From Eudorina sp. 2006-703-Eu-15 (Eukaryota; Chlorophyta; Chlorophyceae; Chlamydomonadales; Volvocaceae): DNA of 64,000 nucleotides. The notes under the pieces were generated by a model. It saw nothing but the letters and a program-made list of their open reading frames with translations, ran no database searches and was not told where the DNA came from. The translations under genes and the position numbers were made by a program. How positions within the stretch are numbered: the stretch's first letter is position 1; each line of letters starts with the position of its first letter. The stretch is taken from assembly GCA_003117195.1 (NCBI GenBank), contig BDSI01000008.1, forward strand, positions 744,001 through 808,000. The letters run 5' to 3'. Of the stretch, positions 1 to 11,982 are shown in pieces.

Positions 1-195
1 GGAGGCGCGGGCGACCGAACACGCGACTGCTGGAACGGGGCGGCAAAGGGAGGTTGTGGCCGGGTGCAGGGCGGCAAACGCACCTGCCGCGGGCTACCCC
101 TGCCTGGCCGCCCGCCCGCCCTGTCCGGCCCTACCGCCATCCATACTCCGCTCGACCAGCAGACACCTTCATGACCGGCTGCCGCGCCGCTCGTA

Positions 196-3100
196 ATGCC
201 TTTGGTCGACCCGTGCTGCCCCTGTACGGCCCGTACCGCCGATCCCCAGGGACGCGTGGTGTACAAGTACGCGCCGGGGAAGTCGCTCTGGTCCCTGTCG
301 TCCACCTCCCTGGCCTTCTACAAACTGCCAGGCCAGCCCAAGGATGTCGCGGGGAACTTGGTGCCACCACAGACGGTTGTAATCCTGGTGAGCTGATTGT
401 CAGTTGGGGGTTGGACTGCTGGCGGTTGGCCGTTGTCCGTAACCGCCTGAGGAGCCTGCCGGCCTCTCGTTCAATTCATTGGTACGGCAGCCGGAGGAAA
501 CGGTGAGGCGCATCCAAGCGGCTCCCCAGCCCCAGGTGACTGTTGACGGTTGGCGGTTGGCCGTTATTATGGGGCTCCGGACGCCCCGGCGGGACTCCCT
601 GGGCAAGGTTTCGGCCTCGCAGACCCCTTCCCGCTCCGCATGTCATGTCCGCTGCAGGGCTGCTGCATCCGCGCGGGTCGCGACCGGCCCGCGAGTCGCA
701 TCGTCATGCCGGGGCCCTCGGATTCCAAAGCCCACGCAAAGCAACCCAACCCCACTCAACCTCCCTCCTGGCTGCGCCTCTCCTGACCCCCGCCCTCCTC
801 CCCTTCCTCCTCTTCCTGCTCCCCCTCCGCCTCCTGCTCGCCCTCGTTCTCCGCCTCCTGCTCCGCGGCCTACAGAAATGCACGTTAGCCGCCGACGACC
901 CCACGAGATGCGTCCAGATCTCGGACACGCGCCTCAGTGTGGCCGCGCCACCGTTGGTGGCAGCGGGCCAGGTGCTGCGGCTGATGGTGGCGGTGGTCTC
1001 CTTCTCCGCCACGGGGGCGTGCGGGGCACGGGCCGGCGCCCCGGTGAGGCATTGCGGCTGGGACGGGCGGGGCTGGTGGGCAGGGGGACAAACTTGAAGG
1101 GGGCCCCGGGCAGGGCCGATAGGGACCGGCCTGGTTCGAATCAACTCCGCTTCGTATCGGGCAGATTCGAGTCGCGTTGGATCGGGTAGGATTGCGTAGG
1201 ATCGAAGAATGGGCTGGACCGGGTTTTGCCTGGGGTCGGTCGGGTGGAGGCGGGTTGGCGGGCGTGGTGTCCGGGTAGCGGTACAAAATGTCGCCAACCC
1301 GGCGCGTGGGTAGGTATCGTGAGAGGGATGTGGGGTGGGGAAACCTCTAGGGGTTTCCGTCAGGTCCGCGCAGCAAGCAAGTGCCGTAGGTACGCCTGAC
1401 AGCCCGGCGGCCCCAAGCAGCGACACGTGCACTCGTGCAGGCAGTTGAACGCGCCGTGTTGGGGACGGCTGTCCTGCTGTGTTGGGAAGCAGCACCCCTC
1501 CTATGACGGCTGCGGGCCCATGGGGAGTCCCTCGATCGGTGACCCTGTCTATTGCTGGAGTTACAGCGGACCCCACGGGTCATCGGTGGCAGCCAAAGCT
1601 TCCTCACCACACACTGCGTAAACGTCCATGTTGGTGGCAGTAGGTGGTCGCGATGGCGGCGGCGGTGGTGGTCGTGGTGCTAGTGACGAGTCGGGGAGAA
1701 GGGTGACGTCCCGGATGTGTTCACCTGAGGTCATCTGAGCCGCCAGAGCCGCTAAGACAAGCTGGGTCCATCCCCGACACAGACCGTTGCAGACAGAGGA
1801 AAGCAGCCGGGAGAGTAACCAGACGGACACCGCATGTGCCCCCCACGTCGCTGCTCAGGTATCCCTGGTGCAGACCACCTTCAATACGTCCGACGGCTAC
1901 ATCAGTTTCCTGCAGAGCTGTAGCTACGGCAAGATGGTGTACGACACCAAGAGCCTTACGGTGTGAACGGTCACGGGGCAGTCAGTGGTCGGGTCCATGG
2001 GGAGGGCTGGCTCGCTTCGGGGCCCGCTTGCGGTGTCGCTGCCTTTGTTGGCGTAAGGGGGGGGGGGGGTCCGCTTCCTTCGGGGCGTCGAGGGCGGGCG
2101 GTGGACAGACAACACCATGCAGGCGCTGCCTGCGCACGTTTCGCGGCGCGAAAATGCACTGAGGGTGTGTGTTGGCATGTGCCGCTGCATGTGCCGCACT
2201 GAGCTGGCAACGCTGGGCGTCAATTATGTCAGAAGCTGGCACGGAGTGCCAATGCGGGTGTCAATGATGCCTGGAGACTGGCCTCAAGATACAGAGGGCC
2301 ACTTCCTTGCCCGTGTGTGTGTATGGTTGCTATCAAAACCTCGGAACCACCCGCATGGCCCTCCGCACCCCATCCACCCCGTCACCTTTTCCCCTCATGT
2401 TGTATATACACACAACCCCCACAACCGCAGGTGGTCAGCACCCCCCTGTACTGCAGCTCCGCAATCAACCGCTGCGACGAGGACGCCATCGCCACGGCGG
2501 CACGGCGATACCTGTCCTCAGGTGCCGTACTGTACTTTGCCGTACTGTACTTTACCGTACTTTACCGTACTGTACTGTAACATGCCGCCAGCCCGGTTGC
2601 TTCCAACTCACCACTCTCCTGGCATTCCAGGCTTGGTCCTCACCACGGGGCTCATCGCCGCTCCTCCCTCCCTTCCCCCTCCCCCCGCTTGCGCCCCGCA
2701 GCCGGCTACACCAACTTCACGCACTTTTCGTTCGTGCTGCCGCTGGGTATGGCAGCCACCTGCGGATGGTCGTCGCTGGCGGAGCTGCCCGGCACTCAGA
2801 CCTGGTTCCAACCGGACTCCAAGGTGGTGGCTGCGGCCCGGGACGCCGAGAGGGGGCAATTGGGTGGGGGAGGGGAGGGCAGGGCCGGGTCGGGTCGGGT
2901 GGGGTGGGGTCGGGCCGGGTGGGGTCTGCACACGGACGTGAGGGAGGCACATGGCCTAGATGGCGAGGGACCGTACCCAGACGCCCCCTTAAGACGTGTC
3001 TCACACACAGGTTGCAATCCTAGACACACAGGTTGTGTGCTTGGTTTGGGTCGGGCGGGTCTCTTACCTAAACACACAGGTGTGGGTCGGGGATGAGGGG

Positions 3101-6100
3101 GTTCTCGTCAATACGCACCCGCGTCCCTCCTCCGACGGAACCTCCCAAAAGCTCACCCCGGTCCCCGCCCTCGTCGCTGTCCCCCGGCCCCCCGCACATC
3201 CCCACGCCCCACATCCGCTGCCTCCGCCCCGCAGGGTTTCTTCGACAAGGGCACGTTCCTCCGGGGAACCCTCAACAACTTCGGTTTGTACGGCAGCTGG
3301 CGCAGCGGAGTGGAGCAGGGGGACGGCTCCACCTGCATGGGTTTCGGAGACAGCTGCCCCAGCGCCCCCGAGCTGTGGCGCCTGGGCTGGGCCTCCCCCG
3401 CCGACCTGCTCAACGCGAGCTCCCTGCCCGCTCGTGTGGTTAGGTCCTACAGCCTGCCCGCCACCTTCCTGGGACCTGACAGGGTGTACGTCAAGATCCA
3501 GACCGATTGGCTGGGGCCCTCGTCGTACCGCAAGTGAGTGAGAAACCACGATGCCGTACTATTGAGAGATTACCGGATACCGAGTGCGGTCGGGTTGGCA
3601 ACCGGCGTGGGAACGGAGGGCCGGGTTCACCCAGGGTTTTACGGAAAGCCGGTTTCACCCAAGGGTTTTACAGAAAGCCGGGTTCACCCAGGGTTTTACG
3701 GAGGGACGGGTTCACCGGATACATTTGGCGGCAGCAGCTGGCACGGGCACGGACACGTGCACGGGCACGGGCACGGCTACGCTCCCGGCCCTCCAGAACC
3801 CCCCCGCGACTCCGTTGACAGTGTGTAACTCAAGGCCATTGATTGACCGGGCATGCCGGTGCTAGATCGCGAAACGCAGGTCCGGGTCGGTGGGTCGGGT
3901 GGGTCAGGTCCAGGGGGGCAGCGCGCTAGGGCTCCAGGGCTCCAGGGCGGGGCCCCCGGATCCCGCGGTTTCGGAGACCATTACGTCCCAATCCTGACCG
4001 GCCCCGCTCCGCCCCCCCTCGCCGCCCTGGCCCGCCCCCGTACCGTCCCCACAGGAACGTGTACTTAGCGCTGAGGATGGACTCCGGGGGCGACGGGGAC
4101 CTGCTGCCGGAGTTCGATATGAAGGTGAGGGTCGGGGCAGTGGGGGCAGCGGGGCAGCGGGGCAGCGGGGCAGCGGGGCAGCGGGGCAGCGGGGCAGCGG
4201 GGCAGCGGGGCAGCGGGGCAGCGGGGCAGCAGGGCCAGTGGGGGAAGCGGGGCAGCGGGGCCAGTGGGGCCAGTGGGGGCAGTGGGGGCAGCGGGGGCAG
4301 CAGGGCAGCCGGCTGGGAAATCGGGGGACGGGCTTTGGAACCCGCTTAACCGCCGGATCCGCAATCTCATAATCTTCACCTTGATGTACGGTACACCCAC
4401 CGGGAGTGGCTGCGCGTGACCGGGTCCGTTTTTACTCTCGGTCGCCACTCACCACCCATCAGTGCCTCCCCTTTCCCGCCGTACAGCTGAGCATCCACGA
4501 GGGGGACCGTACCTTCGACACTATGGTGGGCGCCGCCGGGGACCCGCAGTACAACCTGGTGGGCACGATGACCCCCTTCAGCAGCAGGGATCTGTCGTCC
4601 TACAGGCTGTACATACGGACGGAAGGTACGGGAAGCTGGTGACCGAGAGGGGGCGGGGCTACCTTGACTGGCATCAACGTGGGGGAGGGGATCAAGTTGC
4701 GCTCGCTGGGGGCCGCACGTCCCGGGGGCCTGATCCGGCTTGCGTTGACAGGGCAGGAACCCAGCGCTGCTCTAGAAGGTGTAGTACATGTGTGTTTAAA
4801 TAAAGAACTCGCCCAATCCAGCCCAGGTGCAGGGGAGGGGTCCACACCGAGTCCCCGACCTCCCCTTACATCGATCAAGACATCGAACCTGCAAAAAATG
4901 TCGCCCCGAACCCCACCCCCAGCCCACCCCACGCACAAACCACCAACAATAACGCTTCCATCCATACCTCCGCCTCCCTCTCCAACCCACCGCAGCCCTC
5001 GCGGCCCCCCGCACCTGTCCCCCTCAGCATCTCTGACGTTCCCGACCTTTCCCTCGCACTCCCGCTCCCACTCCCGCCCCCTCACCCCTCCCCTCCCCGT
5101 GCCTAAACCCGCCACCAACCCACCGCAGCGCTGGCCGGCACTCGCATCACCGTCAGGGTGTGCAGGTACACCTCCACCTCCTCCGAGTGCGGCGATAGCG
5201 GACTCCCGTGAGTACGACACAGGGTCGGGCGGGTCTGTTCTCTAAACACACGGGGGTACCGAAGGCCCCCGGGGAGCGGCGCCTGCGGGGAGGGCACCGG
5301 GGAGGGCTCCTGGGGAGGGCACCGGGGAGGGCTCCTGGGGAGGGCTCCTGGGGAGGGCTCCTGGGGAGGGCACCGGGGAGGGCTCCTGGGGAGGGCACCG
5401 GGGAGGGCTCCTGGGGAGGGCACCGGGGAGGGCTCCTGGGGAGGGCTCCTGGGGAGGGCACCGGGGAGGGCTCCTGGGGAGGGCACCGGGGAGGGCTCCT
5501 GGGGAGGGCTCCTGGGGAGGGCTCCTGGGGAGGGCACCGGGGAGGGGCACGGGTTTGGGGAGGGTATGCGACCGTCCGTGCGACACTGCCATCCCGGGGT
5601 CGGGGGTTTAGACGGGCACAACATCACCACTCCTGCCCAAGGGCTCAGTACGACATCGGTCTCGGGCTGTCGCGGGCGTCACCTGTCGGGTCACTTGTGT
5701 GTAGGGATGTTCCATCCACACAGCGCACAGCGGAGCTTGGGTTCTGCGAATAATCCGGGTGCGATGAAAATCACTCCCTAGAAGTTTATGATTGCGATGC
5801 AACCGTTTCATCGCGGGTTACATCTCGGCGGACCCCCCCACCCTCCTCAACTCCGCGTCACCCCAAGTCCCCAACCCATCGCGGACCTGCCGTACACTGC
5901 TGTACACTGCGCAGCTCGCCGCCGCCGCCGCTCCGGAGGCCGCCCTCGCCGCCGCTGGTCCGCAGCCCGCCGTCGCCGCCCTCGCCGTCACCGCCGCCGC
6001 CGATTCCGTCGCCGCGGCGGCCGATGTCGCCCCAACGGCCTCCCCCGCCTCCCAAGGCCAAACCGCCTCCCCCGCCCCCCGATGACTACGTCTACCTGCC

Positions 6101-6140
6101 GCCCCCGGGTTGGGAGCCGCCGCCGCCGTACTGGTACTAA
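196..6140 (+). CDS. Gametolysin-like (peptidase M11) protein with dead active site; possible pseudogene
   Basis: Exons inferred: 196-387, 876-1043, 1859-1960, 2431-2521, 2702-2823, 3235-3533, 4055-4124, 4487-4778, 5129-5207, 5915-6140. All phases agree, giving about 546 codons. Family landmarks are LQSCSYGKMVYDTKSL, FSFVLPLGMAATCGWSS, STCMGFGD and ELWRLGWASPADLL, then a C-terminal tail of PSPPPP-type hydroxyproline-rich repeats ending PPPPYWY. Active family members are secreted zinc proteases that digest extracellular matrix or cell wall. At the metal site (3256-3288) this protein reads GTFLRGTLNNFGLYG, where the family has GTxx(H/Q)ExxHNxGLxH, so every ligand and the catalytic Glu are gone. 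An in-frame TGA lies at 4640-4642. The first exon starts at ATG 196, just after an in-frame TGA at 172-174, and shows no signal peptide, so the true 5' end may be missing. It is either a non-catalytic paralogue or a decaying copy. Confidence 0.75.
2057..2069. repeat. 13-base G homopolymer
   Basis: An uninterrupted run of 13 G lies in the third modelled intron of the gametolysin-like gene. It is a likely site of length error in sequencing. Confidence 0.9.
2519..2584. repeat. Degenerate CCGTACTGTACTTT tandem repeat
   Basis: Four to five imperfect copies of a 14-base unit built on GTAC palindromes follow directly after the 2431-2521 exon. The tract sits at the 5' end of the intron and ends near a TGTAA. 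Confidence 0.8.
3044..3086 (+). repeat. Dispersed repeat family R2, copy 1
   Basis: Shares the core GGGTCGGGCGGG, about ten bases, then CTAAACACAC with positions 5221-5258 and 57029-57072. All three copies are in introns or between exons. Confidence 0.7.
3613..3722. repeat. About 30-bp tandem repeat, three to four copies
   Basis: Units alternate a GGGTTCACCCAGGG core with TTTTACGGAAAGCC, with point differences between copies. It lies in the intron after the exon that carries the lost zinc site. Confidence 0.8.
4139..4312. repeat. GGGGCAGC minisatellite
   Basis: More than a dozen copies of the octamer GGGGCAGC, drifting to GGGGCCAGT toward the end, fill the intron after exon 4055-4124. Long ORFs crossing this tract (GQRGSGAA repeats) are repeat artefacts. 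Confidence 0.9.
4640..4642 (+). other. In-frame TGA inside the gametolysin-like exon
   Basis: The exon 4487-4778 keeps one reading frame on both sides (SSYRLYIRTEG before, TGINVGEGIKLRSLG after), but TGA interrupts it. Removing the 24 bases from 4626 (GTACGG...GAGAG) would restore the frame, but 24 nt is below any normal intron size. A nonsense mutation is the simplest reading. Confidence 0.7.
5221..5258 (+). repeat. Dispersed repeat family R2, copy 2
   Basis: GGGTCGGGCGGG followed by CTAAACACAC, immediately downstream of exon 5129-5207 in the last intron of the gametolysin-like gene. Confidence 0.7.
5275..5552. repeat. GGGGAGGGCACC / GGGGAGGGCTCCT minisatellite
   Basis: About 270 bp of alternating 12- and 13-base G-rich units lie in the last intron of the gametolysin-like gene. 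All six frames are open across it purely from composition. Confidence 0.9.
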
Positions 6141-6251
6141 TGCTCATACATGTCGTACATGTCGTACATGTACAGGGTGAGTCAGCACAAGGGAGGTCTG
6201 TTGTCGAAACAGAGGCAAGGACAGGGACTACGGGCAGCGGTGCATAGCAAA

Positions 6252-6256
6252 TGTAA
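6252..6256 (+). terminator. TGTAA polyadenylation signal of gametolysin-like gene
   Basis: TGTAA lies 112 bases after the stop codon TAA at 6138-6140. TGTAA is the standard Chlamydomonadales poly(A) signal. Confidence 0.6.
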
Positions 6257-6940
6257 TCCAGGCTGAGAAGATGCAACGGGGGAAGGGGGGGTTGGGCGCT
6301 TTGGGCGAAGGCAGGGGTGGCAGGGGCGGATGTGTAGGGGCATGGGCAGGGGTGTGTGGGGTATGGGGTTTGCGGGGGTGAGGGGATGGATGAGTGTGGC
6401 AGCTTCGACACGGGAGACGGGGGCTTCGACTCCCTACTGCCACGTGGTGGTGACTGCCGCAGTGGTCGTGCAGGTGGCTGTGGGCGTGTGGGGGCGCCGG
6501 CGGTGCTGCAGGAGGGGCTCCCGTCTTTCCCCTCTCCTGAAAACATCAACAGAACGGTGTGGTACGGCGATGGTTGACGGTTGACACCTAAACCTAGAGC
6601 GAAATTGCGCGTAGGAAAGTGTTGAGTGTTGAGAGTCAAGTTCCGGGGGTGGACGTGGTACATTCCGAGCCGTGGATCCCAAGTGGAGTCGTATGTACGG
6701 CATTGCGTTCCCTACCGTACTTTCCTTCCCATGCGACTCTTTCTCCCTTGGCTTCTCCTTTTCACTTTCGGATCTGGCTCCTCGCTGTGCCACGCGGCGG
6801 CACGGCAGCGCCTTGGGGGCCACGCCGACCTCGTAAACCCTAAAGCCCGAGCGCCCTCGTTCGCCGCCGGGTGACGGACAGCACTTGGCGATCTCGCAGG
6901 GCAGCGCATTAGACGCCGACCTCACACCGATGCACAGCAC

Positions 6941-6943
<3 letters not shown>

Positions 6944-7022
<79 letters not shown>
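6944..7022. repeat. (TG)n microsatellite
   Basis: About 39 uninterrupted TG units. Confidence 0.98.
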
Positions 7023-7024
<2 letters not shown>

Positions 7025-7921
7025 AGGTCGGCTCGTAATGTGGCGCGCGGAAGGCGCTGCGGCAGCAACCCCATGCGCACAACAGGGGCAGACCACGTTT
7101 GTCCTTTACTTGCATCTTCTTTGATATACCCAGCTAACCCAACTAACCTAACTAACTCTCGCACGCAGCGCGTGCGTGCTTGCTACCTATTGACACCAAA
7201 ACATGCGCGTGCGTGCGTGGGGGGGTATGTGTATGTGTATGTGTGCGTGTATGTGTATGTGTTTTTGCGTGCGAAATACGGGGGGAGGGGGAGGCGCGGA
7301 GGATGTGAATGCCGATTTGCGGGGCGCAGCGCATGCGATGTGCATGCGTACGGCATCTAAATTCAGCGCGCGCGCGTGTGTACGTATGTGTGTCGTACCG
7401 TATCTGGTACGACTTGCTTGTGGTGCGCTGTGCATGGTCGTGATGTGCAGCTGTCAACACCGGAGCTGTCAAACTGCAGCTAGGCAGGAGGATAACATTT
7501 ATGCCGCACTTTTAAGAAAGGTATGCTGGAAAACAGATGGCGCTCATTCATCAGATAATGGTGTCGACACAAGCGCGCCCGTATGCCCCATGTCGCCCAG
7601 CCCCGGGGGACGTTGAGCCGGGCGGGGTTGGGGTTGGGGGGGGGGGGTGTGAAGCCTGGGGATGACGTTGAGTGGGGGTGGGGACATGACATTTGCCGCC
7701 GCCGAAAGATGAAAAAGGAAAAAAAGGCGGTCGTGGGTGTTTTCGCGTGGCCCCCGCCCCACGCGCCCCCGAAACCCATCGCGCGACGGTGTGGGGCCAG
7801 TGCGCATCCGTACTGCGGCATCCGTACGGAAATGCCCCTGTGACTGGCGGAGTTCATCCGTCGGTCGGCCCCGCAACGCCTGTGCCCGGGTGGCTGCTGC
7901 TGCTGCTGCTGGCGGTCGGGC

Positions 7922-7972
7922 CTGCGAAGGGTGATGGCTTGCGAAGGGTGATGGTCTGCGAAGGGTGATGGC
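7922..7972. repeat. 17-bp tandem triplicate
   Basis: Three copies of TGCGAAGGGTGATGGYY in direct tandem. Confidence 0.9.
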
Positions 7973-8351
7973 CTTGGGGCGGTGGTGCTGATGCCGGTAC
8001 CTGACCGGTGGAGAGCGTTGGTGGAGAGGGTCGGACTAAAGACTGCTATGGCTGCGGCCGGAGCGCTGAGACACCCCGGCGGCCCAGGGCTTCCGCCGGC
8101 GCCCAGCTGCGCTGTCGTTACGGCTCCTGCCGGCGGACGTCCTCAGGTCGTGTTTGTGTAAGAACGCGCCTGCGGCCGCTCACCACGCGCGCCAGCCCGC
8201 CGACCTGAGCATTGCGTGGGTGTAGTGAAGTGAGTCTCGAGGTGGGTTCCGCCCGGCGACGGATGACGGCCGGATGGGGGCTGTGACGGAGAGCACATGG
8301 CATGTGCCGACGACTGCGGAAGGGGGCGAGGACACGGGGCGGACAAGTACT

Positions 8352-8400
8352 AAACAATCGGTGTTTTTTCGCGATTTCGCTGTCTTTATTGACGAAAGGG
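8352..8400 (+). repeat. Dispersed repeat family R3, copy 1
   Basis: Core TTTCGCTGTCTTTATTGAC, with an upstream AACAATCGGTGTTTTTTCGCG. Related copies lie at 25207-25262 and 41645-41695. Confidence 0.7.
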
Positions 8401-11400
8401 GGCACGGGGCGTTCTGCCGTGCTGCCGTACGACGACAATGTGGGCGCGTGTTGGTCGTACATGTGCACGCCGGGAATGAGGGGTGCGGAGAGGGGTCGTG
8501 AGCTTCCTTCAAGGCGTGCGTGTGTGTTTCAGGAGGAGCGAGCAAGGAAGGATGTGGTTCGAGTCGGGCGACTTTTACGAGGCCGGGGAGGTGACTCTCT
8601 TTCCCTTTCTCTTGGGGGTGTGTCTTGGGGCACGGCAATGCCTTTTTACCTCGCCGTGACACGGCATTGTGTAGATGGTCGTGTGGGTGGCCCCAACGCA
8701 TCGACACCCTCTGTCACGTCCGGCGCGCAATGGAAATCGCCGGCCGGCTGTCCGGCTGTCGCAGCGGCGGGTGTCTGGGCGCTGGGGTGTGCCGGGACGC
8801 ATGAGTACGGCATGGTACGACTTGCATCCACGCGCACGCGCGGCGTGCCCGTGCCGTGCGCTTGTCGGCCACAGAGGTGGCGCCGCCGCCCAACGGCGTT
8901 GTTTGATTTTTCCGACCAAGACCAAGGGGGGCCGGGGCCCGGGAGAAGGAGAAGAAGCGCGCGGACGAGTGCGCGTGCGTGTGTAGCTGAGCGGGGAGGC
9001 CGGCGATGTCGGTTTGAGGGGAAGGGGATGAATGTGTTACGAGTGCGTGTACGACGAGCAGCAGTTGGGCAGTTACGGTACTTGTAGTGGGTGCCAGGGC
9101 CGCGGGGTGTGGCGGTCTGTTTGGGTGCGCGGCAATGGAACTGAGGAGACGGAGGGCACGCGTATCGGCTCGCGGTGTCTGTCGTGTATGGGGCTGTAGT
9201 CCGCAACGTTGTGAGGACGTGGAGGCAGGCTGACATGACATGACACGGCCGCGCGGCTGTCTCCCCGCCTTGGCTCAATTGCGATCACTGACTGAACTGA
9301 GTGGCGGTCGAAAGCTTGGTTGGGTGCTGCGGCTGCTGGAAGCGTGGCGTGGGGTAGGAGGGGAGGCGCGGAGGCCGATGCAGATTCGACACCCTGGGGC
9401 GTTCCCGCGTTCCCGCGGGCGCAGTTTGTAGGACAGACTAAGTACGGCCACATGCCGGATGAGTCACCAACATCTCCACATCGGCCACAAATGACGGGAG
9501 GGGGCGGGCCGGGACGGGCTTCGGAGGGGCAGGGGACCTGCCGGCACGTTCAGGGGCCACCGGCTCGTGCGCATGGATGCTTCTGAATAGCACGACCTCG
9601 CAGTAGGATTAGAGGCACGTTCAGGGTCCACACGTTGCAGCTTGCCCTCGGGGCAGCAATCACACCTGTTCAAAACTTGCAACGCTGCGCAACGTGAGAA
9701 GAGAAACATAGCCGTGGCTGTAATGCAGCGCTGAATCGCAACCAGTCGCCTTGTGATCGCCCTCTGTAATCGCCTTGTGCGCGCCAGGCGCCCGCGCCTT
9801 AGCCGGATGGCGTCCAGCGCGCTGCAGGGCAAAAGCCGACTGTTAAAGCGTTTCCTCTGCACCCGCGCTCGGTGACTTTGCTTCGCTTGAGAGCATTCCA
9901 CCGCGCAGGCGTTTCTTTGGCTTTCGGAAAGCGAGACCGCGAAACAGACCGCATGTCGCCACACGCAGCCGCGCTACACCTCTTCAACACATGTCCCGAG
10001 TCTCGCGTGCAATGCCCTGCCTCTCGCTGCGTCTACTACCCCCTGCCGCTTCAGCGCGGCAGTGTGGCCACCCCGGCGGGCAACAAAACGGAGAGAGTAC
10101 CAAACCCAGAAACTAACCAAGGCACCCCTCCGTGGCCCCCACCCGGACGATTCCAAGCGATCGACAGGCCTGCATGAGGGTAGGGCCTACATGCACGCGG
10201 CCATGCCGGCTGCGCGGTCGTGGACGCCGAGCTCCGAGATCCAGCCTTGCATGGCTCCGCCCCGAAGTCTGCCACATGGGCCCCCTATGAGCGCACGCCC
10301 GCATGCAGACCAGAGCACTGCGCAGCAGCGCCACCAACACCACTGTGCCGCCGCCGAGCAGCTGCAGCGTCGCGCGACCCGCAGCCGATCAGAGCCACCG
10401 CAAAAGTCCCTTGAACGCACTGAACGCACTGACGCCCTCTGCCGCACCATCTCCAGGAGGGGCAGGGGAGGGGCGGCACCACTTTTCCTAGAAGGTGGCA
10501 GGGGTGGAGCCGCTCCTCCGCTTGGCAGCGGTCCCACGACGCACGTGGGCGGAGGCGTGTGGACGGCGCTGTGTGACATACCGTGACACCCCTTCGCTTC
10601 AACCCACGTCGAGCCGTTTCGTCAGTCCTGACGACGGCACCGGCTCTGGCTCAGGGCACATCAGGTCAGTGTCGCCCACGGCCTATCGCTGCCGCCCAAG
10701 CACCGGCCGGCGTATGGGGCTCGGCCCACTGCTCCCGACGAAAGCGCGACGGAGCAATACCGCAGACCGACCGACCCATGGACGGACGGACACACGACAG
10801 GAAGTCATTGCACCGGACGCCGCAACCAGTTCCTAAACACGCCTAGACCGAACAGGCGCGACCAAGACCTGCAGGACGAGCGGTACGCTGGGCCCGGGTG
10901 GTCTCTGCACCCGAACTCACCCGAACACCAGCAACAAACATATGACATGAATACGGACCCCCTACCCACATACCCAACCACCAACAAACCACCACGAGCC
11001 GCGCGGTTTGCACGTGACTGGTCCGCCACGCATGCGAATGCGCCCATGCACTCATGCGCCCCACCCCTTCCCTCCCTGCCCCCCCCCACACGCACACGCA
11101 GTTCGTTCTGAGCTTGCTTTCGCTGGAACCCACGGCATACACGCACAGAGGCCATGCGGCCATTCGCCGCGCCTGCTGCATTGGGCCATAAACAAGTCCT
11201 CAGAACCGGCAGCTCAGCAGCAAGCCCAAACCTCCGCCGGTCGCATCGTTCCGCAACCTGGTGGATATGCGCACCCGGCAGAGCACCGTCCGCCGCGCAG
11301 TCTCCTGCAACGCTCGCCTGCCCCCCAGTGTAGTAGCCTTCTGGCCGAACCCCGCTGTCCCTGAACCCGTCCCTTCCATTATTCTTGCGCACCAACTACT

Positions 11401-11679
11401 AACGGCACAAGGTGACCCCGGCGGGCGACGTCCCTACAGGCCCCAGCGGCGCGCCAGGCCCAGGGCAGCATAAGGCTGAGCCGCTGGGGCCAGCGCAGCA
11501 CAGCTCAGCTCGCAATCAGGGGAAGACCCCTTCGCCAGTCCGTTGTCTCCCCCGTGCTGATCCGTGCGGCCCCAACACGTGATGCCAACCATATGAGCAA
11601 ACCACCTGACCGCCCGCGGTTCCGTGGGCCGTCCGCCAAGCCCGTCCTCCTGGGACTGACCCGCTCGGCACTACACCGC

Positions 11680-11890
11680 ATGGGGCTGAAACGGCCCCAG
11701 GGCACGGGGATTGCCTCGTGCAGCAGCAGCAGCAGCAGCAGGGCGCCTGTACGCCCCCACAGCCAGCTTAGCGTCGCTCAGCCCAGACGCGGCCTCCCGC
11801 ACAATGTGCATTCCTGGCGCGATAGCGATGCCTACGCCTCTGACGCCGCCATCGACATGCAGGTTGGCCCTGGCCCTGAGGATTGCGGCT
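11680..11890 (-). other. Possible orphan exon, function unknown
   Basis: Read on the minus strand after an acceptor-like CCCTCAG near 11890, one frame gives RARANLHVDGGVRGVGIAIA, then PGMHIVREAASGLSDAKLAV, then a GCT/Ala run, ending at a TAG. The residue mix looks like a folded domain, unlike the shadow frames around it. No family was recognised and no partner exons were found. It lies just beyond the poly(A) signal of the SNARE gene. Confidence 0.3.
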
Positions 11891-11977
11891 GAGGGACATC
11901 ATGTGAACAGATGCGGCGCGCCCTGACATCAGCCTGACTGTCGACACACCCGTCGCTTGTTGTCCCAAGCCAGTCCC

Positions 11978-11982
11978 TTACA
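11978..11982 (-). terminator. TGTAA polyadenylation signal of the Sed5-like gene
   Basis: TTACA on the plus strand is TGTAA on the minus strand, about 250 bases after the stop codon of the SNARE gene. Confidence 0.55.

Larger units (their letters stand above)
6257..11977. other. Repeat-rich stretch without recognised gene
   Basis: Only short or composition-driven ORFs are seen in about 5.7 kb. It contains a (TG)n tract, a 17-bp triplicate, an R3 repeat near 8352-8400 and many GTAC-rich segments. A minus-strand stretch near 11680-11890 has protein-like composition and is listed separately. No RNA gene was recognised. Confidence 0.6.

Noticed and set aside
479..1189. Plus-strand ORF of 236 codons
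   Set aside because: Out of frame with the gametolysin propeptide exons at 196-387 and 876-1043, and Pro-rich from an intron.
4640..4642. TGA as a selenocysteine codon
   Set aside because: No SECIS-like hairpin was recognised and the M11 family has no selenoprotein precedent known to me.
5275..5552. CRISPR-like array
   Set aside because: Units are contiguous 12-13-mers without unique spacers, in an intron of a eukaryotic gene.
4059..5753. Gly/Arg- or Pro-rich ORFs over the two minisatellites
   Set aside because: Repeat unit lengths keep several frames open at once. The spliced gametolysin model explains the flanking exons.
6834..6844. Plant telo-box-like AAACCCTAAA (also near 25964)
   Set aside because: Only two isolated copies, neither near a mapped promoter, so chance is likely.
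6885..7164. ORFs over the (TG)n tract with long CVCV or HTHT runs
   Set aside because: Microsatellite artefacts.
8302..9087. Plus-strand ORF of 261 codons
   Set aside because: No recognisable domain, contains an R3 repeat, and has shadow-like composition.
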